Source: Cellulomonas sp. (GTDB taxonomy: Bacteria > Actinomycetota > Actinomycetes > Actinomycetales > Cellulomonadaceae). From it: a DNA stretch of 5,964 nucleotides. How positions within the stretch are numbered: the first letter of the stretch is position 1; the number at the start of each line of letters is the position of its first letter. Of this stretch, positions 1 through 4,903 are shown in pieces. The stretch spans positions 1 to 5,964 of the forward strand of contig JAPSIJ010000158.1 in NCBI GenBank assembly GCA_031178805.1, read 5' to 3'. Under the pieces are notes generated by a model that saw nothing but the letters and a program-made list of their open reading frames with translations, had not been told where the DNA came from and did not search any database. A program made the translations under genes and the position numbers.

Positions 1-165
1 GGGGTCACCTCGGCCCTGGAGGCGGCTGCCTCCGCCGCCACGGCCGCCACGGCCCCGGCGGCCCTGGCCACGACGGGTGCTCCCGCCGGGCCGGCGCTCC
101 TCACCGCGGCGGCGCTGCTGGGCCTCGGTGCCCTGCTCCGCCGCCTCCCGCGGACGGTCCTCTGA
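1..165 (+). CDS. 3' end of an unidentified gene; C-terminal hydrophobic segment
   Basis: Reading frame 1 is open from the window edge to a TGA at 163-165 and gives the last 54 residues of a protein. Third codon positions are almost all G or C, as in the proven genes here, so I read this as real coding sequence. The fragment is an Ala/Thr-rich stretch (residues 1-30), then a hydrophobic segment (about 31-46, PALLTAAALLGLGALL), then a short basic end containing RRLPR. This would suit the last transmembrane helix and cytoplasmic tail of a membrane protein such as a transporter, but 54 low-complexity residues identify no family. The gene is convergent with the chemoreceptor gene, and a strong inverted repeat lies 17 bases past its stop. 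Confidence 0.6.
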   Translation, partial: GVTSALEAAASAATAATAPAALATTGAPAGPALLTAAALLGLGALLRRLPRTVL

Positions 166-181
166 CCGCCGCGCCATGAGC

Positions 182-223
182 CCACCGGCCGGCGTCGGGT
201 GCGGGACCGTCGCCGGCCGGTGG
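182..223 (+). terminator. 13-bp perfect hairpin behind the first gene
   Basis: CCACCGGCCGGCG (182-194) is the exact reverse complement of CGCCGGCCGGTGG (211-223), with a 16-base loop that can add a CGG/CCG mini-stem (196-198 with 207-209). It starts 17 bases after the TGA at 163-165. No T-run follows in either direction, which is common for terminator-like hairpins in GC-rich actinobacteria. Termination is inferred from stem strength and from its place between convergent genes. Confidence 0.6.
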
Positions 224-282
224 CATCGCTGACACGTCCTGTCCTCCCGCGACGGCCCGGCGGAGACCCCGGTCCCCGCCCC

Positions 283-309
283 GACCCAGGGGCGCCCGGG
301 CGCCGGGTC
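283..309. repeat. Palindromic hairpin in the convergent spacer
   Basis: GACCC (283-287) pairs with GGGTC (305-309) around a perfect 14-bp palindrome, GGCGCCCGGGCGCC (291-304), with a 3-base bulge (288-290). A competing stem is possible between CGCCCC (277-282) and GGGGCG (289-294). It lies mid-way between two other hairpins. It may be an extra bidirectional terminator or a protein-binding palindrome; the sequence does not decide which. Confidence 0.4.
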
Positions 310-338
310 AGGTGGAGAGAGGAGCCACTGCAGAGCAC

Positions 339-378
339 CACCGGTCGGTGGCGGGTGCGGGCCCGCCGCCGACCGGTG
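339..378 (-). terminator. Long hairpin behind the chemoreceptor gene
   Basis: CACCGGTCGG (339-348) pairs perfectly with CCGACCGGTG (369-378). After one imperfect position (349 with 368), GGCGGG (350-355) pairs with CCCGCC (362-367), closing a 6-base loop. Read on the minus strand, the stem begins 9 bases after the receptor's TGA (390-388). It is the strongest inverted repeat in the window. It lacks a T-run, but position and stability make it a good candidate terminator for the receptor transcript. Confidence 0.65.
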
Positions 379-387
379 CGCTGCGCG

Positions 388-1947
388 TCAGGAGGCGCGG
401 AAGGAGCGCGCCATCCGGCGCTGCTGGTCCAGCACCTCGCCGATGCGGGCCTGCACCTCGTCCATCCGGCGGATGGTGGTGCTCACCGACTCGATCCCCC
501 GGGAGACGGCGGCGGTGTTGGCCTGGATGTCGGCCACCTGCTGCTCCACCCGGGAGGTGGCGGCGGACGTGCCGCCCGCGAGGTCCTTGACCTCGGTCGC
601 CACCACGGCGAACCCGCGGCCGGCCTGCCCGGCGCGCGCGGCCTCGATCGTGGCGTTCAGCGCGAGCAGGTTCGTCTGGTCGGCGATGGAGGAGATGACG
701 CGGATGACGTCGCCGACCGCCGAGGACGACGCCTCGAGCGTGCGGACCTCGTCGGCCATGGCGGCGGTCTGCGCCACGGCCTCCTCCGCCACGCGGACCG
801 CCTCGGCGGCGCTCTCGGAGAGCTGCGCGACGCTGCCGAGCAGGTCCTCGGAGGCGGCGCGGTCCCGGGAGGACGCCCGCAGGATGTCCAGGCGCTGCGA
901 GACGAGCTGCGCCACGTTCCGCAGCGAGCCGCGGCGGCTGTCGCTCAGCTGGATCGTCTGGGTGGTGAAGAAGTCCATCGTGCCGAGCACCTCGTCCCCG
1001 ACGATCACGGGGATGCAGACGCCGGAGCGCACGCCGGCCCGCTGCGCCGCGGGGGCGCGGACGCAGTCGGTCAGCTCGCCGAGGTCGCGCACGAACACCA
1101 GGTCCCGGGCGCGCCAGGCCCGGCCGGCCAGGCCGACGCCCTCGGCGAAGCTCGCCGCGAGGGTGACGCGCCGGAACTCCTCTCCCGCGGTGCCGGACTC
1201 GACCTGGAACCGCAGCACGCGGGCCTCGGGGTCGACGGCCCAGTAGGAGCCGTAGTCCCAGCCGAACTCCTCGCGCACGGTGTCGAGCGCGGTGCGCAGC
1301 GCCTGCTCCACGTCGGTGCAGGCGCCGACCTTGGCGACCGAGGTGGTGACGGCCTGCTGGTCGCGGGCGGTCTGGGCGATCTCCTCGGTGGCGCGCTGGG
1401 CCTCCAGCACCTGCGACACCGTCCGCGCGAGCACGTCGAGCACGAGCACCTGGTCCGGGTCCTCGCTGCGCACCTGACGGGACAGGAAGTCGAGCACGGC
1501 GACGACCCTGCCGTCGCGCCACAGCGGCATCGTCATCGCGCCGCGCGCACCGGCCCGCAGGAACACCTCGCCGCGCGGGCAGTTCGGCGGGTGCTCCGTG
1601 AGGTCCGCGACCGGCAGCACGCCGTCCCGCTGCCACGCCAGGCCGCACAGGCCGACGCCCTTGCGCATCCGGTAGTCCGGGGACATCCGGGTCAGCTCGT
1701 CGGACAGCGCGCCGACCTGCGCGGCGAACACCAGGTCGCCGTGCTCGGCGTCGACCTGCCACGCGGAGGCGTAGTCGTAGCCGAGCCCCGTGCGGATCGC
1801 GTCCAGGACGCTGCCGAGGTCGCGTCCCCGGCCCGGCGCGCCCAGCGCCTTGACCACCTCGTCGAGCGCCCGCAGCTCCCGTCGCACGTCCGCGCCCTCG
1901 GGCGCGGCGTCGACCGCGCGACCCCGTCGCCCCAGCAGTCCCGCCAT
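388..1947 (-). CDS. Cytoplasmic methyl-accepting chemotaxis protein with two GAF domains
   Basis: This encodes a 519-residue soluble chemoreceptor that should relay a signal to CheA/CheW. There is no signal peptide or transmembrane helix, so it senses inside the cell. Residues 27-182 and 205-355 are two related GAF domains sharing GYDYASAW/GWDYGSYW, VGLCGLAW/VGLAGRAW and a C-x-R...AG-x-R block (Cys123, Cys295). Residues 365-515 are the coiled-coil MCP signalling domain; its hairpin tip reads DQTNLLALNATIEAARAG then GRGFAVVATEV (423-453), close to the family consensus, with Gln441 where Glu is usual. A possible methylation site is E468/Q469. The arms are short and there is no C-terminal CheR-docking pentapeptide (it ends SFRAS). 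I prefer ATG 1947 because GAGGGG (1960-1955) lies 7 bases upstream; an in-frame GTG at 1971 would add eight residues and has no good Shine-Dalgarno. The ligand is unknown. Confidence 0.95.
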   Translation of the reverse strand: MAGLLGRRGRAVDAAPEGADVRRELRALDEVVKALGAPGRGRDLGSVLDAIRTGLGYDYASAWQVDAEHGDLVFAAQVGALSDELTRMSPDYRMRKGVGLCGLAWQRDGVLPVADLTEHPPNCPRGEVFLRAGARGAMTMPLWRDGRVVAVLDFLSRQVRSEDPDQVLVLDVLARTVSQVLEAQRATEEIAQTARDQQAVTTSVAKVGACTDVEQALRTALDTVREEFGWDYGSYWAVDPEARVLRFQVESGTAGEEFRRVTLAASFAEGVGLAGRAWRARDLVFVRDLGELTDCVRAPAAQRAGVRSGVCIPVIVGDEVLGTMDFFTTQTIQLSDSRRGSLRNVAQLVSQRLDILRASSRDRAASEDLLGSVAQLSESAAEAVRVAEEAVAQTAAMADEVRTLEASSSAVGDVIRVISSIADQTNLLALNATIEAARAGQAGRGFAVVATEVKDLAGGTSAATSRVEQQVADIQANTAAVSRGIESVSTTIRRMDEVQARIGEVLDQQRRMARSFRAS

Positions 1948-1954
1948 GTGGGTT

Positions 1955-1960
1955 CCCCTC
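1955..1960 (-). promoter_or_regulatory. Ribosome binding site that fixes the chemoreceptor start
   Basis: On the minus strand GAGGGG (1960 to 1955) lies 7 bases ahead of the ATG at 1947. This is optimal spacing and the reason for choosing that start over the GTG at 1971. Confidence 0.7.
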
Positions 1961-1970
1961 GCGTCGCTCA

Positions 1971-1993
1971 CCGCGCGCGTCGTGGGCGCGCGG
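1971..1993 (-). other. Hairpin in the chemoreceptor mRNA leader
   Basis: CCGCGCGC (1971-1978) and GCGCGCGG (1986-1993) form a perfect 8-bp stem with a 7-base loop. If transcription starts near 2007, the stem lies inside the leader and ends about 10 bases before the GAGGGG ribosome binding site. It also covers the alternative GTG start at 1971. Its sequence is a simple CG alternation, so it could arise by chance in DNA of this composition. Confidence 0.35.
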
Positions 1994-2013
1994 CATCCCC
2001 CTGAGTGGCCTCC

Positions 2014-2042
2014 CGATCGGCAGGCGCGGACGGTTCCTGAGC
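2014..2042 (-). promoter_or_regulatory. Sigma-28 (FliA/SigD)-like promoter for the chemoreceptor
   Basis: On the minus strand GCTCAGG (2042-2036) is followed by GCCGATCG (2021-2014). Aligned to the known flagellar sigma consensus TAAA-N15-GCCGATAA, this reads TCAG, a spacer of exactly 15 bases (2036-2022), then GCCGATCG. The -10 matches 6 of 8 positions; the -35 matches 2 of 4. The start point would fall near 2007, giving a leader of about 60 bases. A chemoreceptor is the expected target of this sigma class, which supports the call. The weak -35 and possible chance occurrence of GCCGAT in GC-rich DNA limit confidence. Confidence 0.5.
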
Positions 2043-2077
2043 GGTCCCGGGCGGCGCGGCGGCGGTGCGCCCGACCG
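2042..2077 (+). other. Hairpin in the purB leader, abutting its ribosome binding site
   Basis: CGGTC (2042-2046) pairs with GACCG (2073-2077), and after a 2-base bulge (2047-2048) GGGCG (2049-2053) pairs with CGCCC (2068-2072), leaving a 14-base loop. The stem ends one base before the GGGAGG Shine-Dalgarno of purB. It could affect translation or be a chance structure. I recognise no known riboswitch or leader family. No TA-containing -10 box is visible on the plus strand between 1948 and 2093, so the purB promoter itself is not located. Confidence 0.35.
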
Positions 2078-2078
2078 T

Positions 2079-2084
2079 GGGAGG
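2079..2084 (+). promoter_or_regulatory. Ribosome binding site that fixes the purB start
   Basis: GGGAGG directly touches an in-frame ATG at 2085, which leaves no room for initiation there, but lies 9 bases ahead of the next in-frame ATG at 2094. The second ATG is therefore the likely start. Confidence 0.75.
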
Positions 2085-2093
2085 ATGCGGGCC

Positions 2094-3548
2094 ATGCCCG
2101 CGCACGAGAGCAGCCCGTCCGCCGCCCGCACGTCGCTCGCGGACGTCGAGCCCGCGATCGCCCTCGGCCCGCTGGACGGCCGCTACCGCCGCACGGTGGC
2201 GCCGCTGGTCGACCACCTGTCGGAGGCCGCGCTGAACCGGGAGCGCGTGCACGTCGAGGTGGAGTGGCTGATCCACCTCACCTCGCACGGCGTCGTCCCC
2301 GGCGCCCCGGCGCTGTCGGCGGCGGACGTGGCGTACCTGCGCGGGGTCGTCACCGGGTTCGGCGCCGCCGACGTCGCGCGCCTGGCCGAGCTGGAGCGCA
2401 CGACGGTGCACGACGTGAAGGCCGTCGAGTACTTCCTCAAGGAGAAGATCGCCGCCGCGCCCGAGGTGCTGGGCGACACGGTGCTGCCGTCGGTCTCCGA
2501 GCTGGTGCACTTCTGCTGCACGAGCGAGGACGTGAACAACCTGTCCTACGCGCTGATGGTCCGCGGCGCGGTGCACGAGGTGTGGCTGCCCGCGGCGAGC
2601 GCCCTCGTGGACGACCTGGCCGGCATGGCGCGGGACCTCGCGGACGTGCCGCTGCTCGCGCTCACCCACGGCCAGCCCGCGACGCCGACGACGCTCGGCA
2701 AGGAGCTGGCCGTCCTCGCGCACCGGCTGCGCCGCCAGCTGCGCCGGGTCGCCGGGGCGGAGTTCCTCGGCAAGCTCAACGGCGCCACCGGCACCTACGG
2801 CGCGCACGTGGTCGCCGTCCCCGGCGCGGACTGGCCCGCGGTCAGCCGGGCGTTCGTGGAGCACCTGGGCCTCACCTGGAACCCGCTGACCACGCAGATC
2901 GAGTCGCACGACTGGCAGGCCGAGCTGTACGCCGACGTCGCGCGGTTCAACCGCGTGCTGCACAACCTGGCGACCGACGTGTGGACCTACATCTCCCGCG
3001 GGGTGTTCACGCAGATCCCGGTCGCCGGGGCCACGGGCTCGTCGACGATGCCGCACAAGGTGAACCCGATCCGGTTCGAGAACGCCGAGGCGAACCTCGA
3101 GCTGTCCTGCGCCCTGCTCGACACCCTGTCGGCGACGCTGGTGACCAGCCGCCTGCAGCGCGACCTCACCGACTCGACCACGCAGCGGAACATCGGCCCG
3201 GCGTTCGGGCACGCGCTCCTGGCGGTCGACAACGTCCGCCGCGGCCTCGCCGCCCTGTCGGTGGACCGCGACCTGCTGGCCCGCGAGCTGGACCAGAACT
3301 GGGAGGTGCTGGGCGAGCCCGTGCAGTCCGCCATGCGCGCCGCCGCGGTCGCGGGGGTCACCGGCATGGAGAACCCGTACGAGCGGCTCAAGGAGCTGAC
3401 CCGCGGCCGCCGGCTCACGGCGGACGACATGCGGGAGTTCGTCGCGGGCCTGGGCCTGCCGGACGACGTCGCGGCGCGGCTGCAGGCGCTCACCCCGGGG
3501 ACGTACACCGGGCTGGCGACGGAGCTGGTCGGCTACCTCGACGCCTGA
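2094..3548 (+). CDS. purB: Adenylosuccinate lyase
   Basis: This enzyme removes fumarate from SAICAR to give AICAR in IMP synthesis, and from adenylosuccinate to give AMP. It belongs to the fumarase/aspartase superfamily and works as a cytoplasmic homotetramer. The 484-residue product has the expected landmarks in order: LGPLDGRYR (24-32), TSEDVNNLSYALM (143-155), THGQPATPTTLG (191-202) with the catalytic His192, SHDWQAEL (271-278), and the superfamily signature loop GSSTMPHKVNP (315-325), in which one of the two serines is the catalytic base. LQRDLTDST (354-362) follows. The pattern matches the E. coli-type PurB branch (456 residues there); the extra length is mostly about 20 poorly conserved N-terminal residues. 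The gene stands alone: divergent from the chemoreceptor, convergent with hemA. No catalytic residue is missing. Confidence 0.98.
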   Translation: MPAHESSPSAARTSLADVEPAIALGPLDGRYRRTVAPLVDHLSEAALNRERVHVEVEWLIHLTSHGVVPGAPALSAADVAYLRGVVTGFGAADVARLAELERTTVHDVKAVEYFLKEKIAAAPEVLGDTVLPSVSELVHFCCTSEDVNNLSYALMVRGAVHEVWLPAASALVDDLAGMARDLADVPLLALTHGQPATPTTLGKELAVLAHRLRRQLRRVAGAEFLGKLNGATGTYGAHVVAVPGADWPAVSRAFVEHLGLTWNPLTTQIESHDWQAELYADVARFNRVLHNLATDVWTYISRGVFTQIPVAGATGSSTMPHKVNPIRFENAEANLELSCALLDTLSATLVTSRLQRDLTDSTTQRNIGPAFGHALLAVDNVRRGLAALSVDRDLLARELDQNWEVLGEPVQSAMRAAAVAGVTGMENPYERLKELTRGRRLTADDMREFVAGLGLPDDVAARLQALTPGTYTGLATELVGYLDA

Positions 3549-3579
3549 GCCGCCGGACGGGCGCACCGCGGGGCGGCTC
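3547..3579 (+). terminator. Hairpin starting in the purB stop codon
   Basis: GAGCCGCC (3547-3554) is the exact reverse complement of GGCGGCTC (3572-3579), with a 17-base loop. The first two stem bases belong to the purB TGA. There is no T-run. It is the first structure the purB transcript would form and is a plausible terminator. Its right arm is shared with the hairpin facing hemA. Confidence 0.5.
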
Positions 3580-3598
3580 CGGTCGACCGGACAGCGCC
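3572..3598 (-). terminator. Hairpin behind hemA built on a 14-bp palindrome
   Basis: TCCGGTCGACCGGA (3578-3591) is a perfect palindrome that folds as a 5-bp stem with a TCGA loop. It extends outward through GGCG (3572-3575) with CGCC (3595-3598), with small bulges between. Read on the minus strand it starts 2 bases after the hemA TGA (3603-3601). It has no T-run. It is a probable hemA terminator and cannot form together with the 3547-3579 hairpin. Confidence 0.5.
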
Positions 3599-3600
3599 GG

Positions 3601-4857
3601 TCAGCGCGCGGCGGCGAGGTCGCCCGCGGCGACCGTGACCCCGGCGAGGTCCGCGAGCGCCGCGGCGTAGCCCGCGGCGTCCCCGGCCTCGGCGGCGGCC
3701 CGTGCCCGGACGGTCGGCCCGTGCAGGGCGGTGCGGACCTCGCGGCGCAGCGCCCGGGCGGCGCGCTCCGGCAGCCCCTCGACGGCGGCGGCGAGGTCCT
3801 CGAGCACCCGGCGGCGCTCGGCGACCACCGGCGGGTCCCACTGCCGGCTCCGCTGGGCGCGCTCGAACGCGGCGGCCTCGGCGGCGACCAGGGCGCGCGC
3901 CTCCTCGACCGTGGCGGCGTGGCCGTCCGGCGCGTGCTCGGCGACCGTGCTGAGGCTGACCAGGCGGACTCCGGGCAGCTCGCCGACGGCGGGGTCCACG
4001 TCGTGCTGCAGGGCGAGGTCGACGACCGCCAGCGGGCGGGCGCCGAGCGCGGCCTCGGCGGACCGGGCGCGGATCAGCGAGTCGACGTCGAGCACCGCGC
4101 CGGCCGCGCCGCTGCACGCGACCACCAGGTCGACGCCGGCGAGGCTGGCGGCGAGGTCGTCGGTGGCGGCGGTGACCCCGCGCTGCTCCGCGAACTGCCC
4201 GGCGCGGCCGCTGGCGGAGTAGACGAGGACGTCGGCGCAGCCGCGGGCCTTGAGCGCCGCGAGGCTGGCGCCGGCGTACGAGCCGGTGCCGATCAGCAGG
4301 CAGCGCACGTCGGACCAGGCGGGCAGCCCGTCCTCGACGAGGTCGAGGGCCACGCCCACGACGGAGCGGCCCGCGGCGCCGAGCCCGGTGCGGTTGCCGA
4401 CGGCGCGCGAGGCGCGGGACGCGGCCTGGAACAGCCCCTCGAGCTCGGAGGTCGTGGTGCCGTCGCGGCGCGCGGCGGTCAGGGCCCGGCGCACCTGCCC
4501 GGCGATCTCGCGCTCGCCGACGACCATCGACTCCAGGCCCGACGCGACGGCGAACAGGTGCTCGGTCACGCGGTGCCCGGTGGCGGGGGCGAGGGAGCCG
4601 GCGACCCGGTCGGCGGAGTAGCCGGAGCGGGCGGCGACGGTGGCGGCCACGGCGTCCCGGGCGGCGTCGGCGTCGGCGGCGTCGTCGACATCCAGGTACA
4701 GCTCGAAGCGGTTGCAGGTCGCCAGCACGACCGCCCCCGCGATCGAGTCGCAGCCCGTCACGATCTCCCGTCCGACCGCGTGCACGTCGGCGGACAACCG
4801 CTCCAGCACGGACAGGTCGAGGTCGTGATGGCTGGCCACCAACGACAGCATCACCAC
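3601..4857 (-). CDS. hemA: Glutamyl-tRNA reductase
   Basis: This is the committed enzyme of the C5 tetrapyrrole route: it uses NADPH to reduce glutamyl-tRNA(Glu) to glutamate-1-semialdehyde, the substrate of HemL. The 418-residue length equals that of E. coli HemA. The N-terminal catalytic domain has ATCNRFE (46-52) with the nucleophile Cys48, then TEHLFAVASGLESMVVGE (98-115) and the GQVRRAL helix (120-126). The nucleotide-binding domain has IGTGSYAG (189-196). DLALQHDVDP (280-289) and ELPGV follow, and the C-terminal helical dimerisation domain runs from about 312. The usual 'PRD' triplet is QHD here (284-286). The GTG at 4857 is used; GTG at 4854 and ATG at 4851 follow directly and are possible. 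No Shine-Dalgarno is well placed, suggesting leaderless initiation. With purB convergent, the gene is monocistronic, unlike the hemA-hemC-hemD-hemB operons of many actinobacteria. Confidence 0.98.
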   Translation of the reverse strand: MVMLSLVASHHDLDLSVLERLSADVHAVGREIVTGCDSIAGAVVLATCNRFELYLDVDDAADADAARDAVAATVAARSGYSADRVAGSLAPATGHRVTEHLFAVASGLESMVVGEREIAGQVRRALTAARRDGTTTSELEGLFQAASRASRAVGNRTGLGAAGRSVVGVALDLVEDGLPAWSDVRCLLIGTGSYAGASLAALKARGCADVLVYSASGRAGQFAEQRGVTAATDDLAASLAGVDLVVACSGAAGAVLDVDSLIRARSAEAALGARPLAVVDLALQHDVDPAVGELPGVRLVSLSTVAEHAPDGHAATVEEARALVAAEAAAFERAQRSRQWDPPVVAERRRVLEDLAAAVEGLPERAARALRREVRTALHGPTVRARAAAEAGDAAGYAAALADLAGVTVAAGDLAAAR

Positions 4858-4903
4858 GCCCAGAATTTAATCACTCCAGGGAAGAGGGGGCACAATCACA
4901 CCG
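4858..4903. promoter_or_regulatory. Divergent hemA/hemE promoter region
   Basis: Only 46 bases separate the two starts, and part of it is conspicuously AT-rich (4862-4875) against the GC-rich background. Facing hemA, TAAATT (4869-4864) is a -10-like box whose expected start point falls on or next to the GTG at 4857. Facing hemE, CACAAT (4891-4896) would start transcription about at the ATG at 4904; TTTAAT (4866-4871), with ACGACA (4842-4847) 18 bases upstream, is an alternative giving a leader of about 26 bases. AATCAC occurs twice in direct orientation (4869-4874 and 4894-4899), 25 bases apart, overlapping the candidate boxes. GAGGGGG (4884-4890) lies 13 bases before the hemE ATG, rather far for a ribosome binding site. 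No clear match to the Rex operator (TTGTGA-N6-TCACAA) is seen. Confidence 0.55.

Noticed and set aside
1579..1581. Bilin-binding cysteine in the first GAF domain
   Set aside because: Cys123 is followed by Pro-Arg rather than His, and other chromophore-pocket residues of phytochromes or cyanobacteriochromes are not recognisable.
1969..1971. GTG at 1971 as the chemoreceptor start
   Set aside because: There is no Shine-Dalgarno before it and it lies in an inverted-repeat arm; ATG 1947 has GAGGGG at 7 bases.
199..2004. 601-codon plus-strand open frame covering the chemoreceptor gene
   Set aside because: It is antisense to a gene with unmistakable GAF and MCP motifs, and its product is Arg/Gly/Ala/His-rich without domains. 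Long antisense open frames are normal in DNA this GC-rich.
2085..2087. ATG at 2085 as the purB start
   Set aside because: The only Shine-Dalgarno, GGGAGG, touches this ATG with no spacer, while the ATG at 2094 has 9-base spacing.
308..2131. 607-codon minus-strand frame overlapping the chemoreceptor in another phase
   Set aside because: It is a shifted reading of the same coding sequence, giving Arg/Pro/Gly/Ala-rich low-complexity protein. The MCP frame carries all recognisable motifs.
1968..3566. 532-codon minus-strand frame opposite purB
   Set aside because: It is antisense to a complete, motif-rich purB and the product has no recognisable domain.
1790..3670. 626-codon plus-strand frame across the chemoreceptor 5' end and purB
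   Set aside because: It crosses two real genes and the spacer between them, gives an Arg/Pro/Gly-rich product, and is out of phase with purB.
4858..4903. Rex (redox repressor) operator between hemA and hemE
   Set aside because: GTGATT and AATCAC pieces recall half of the TTGTGA-N6-TCACAA site, but the two AATCAC copies are direct repeats 25 bp apart and no proper inverted pair exists.
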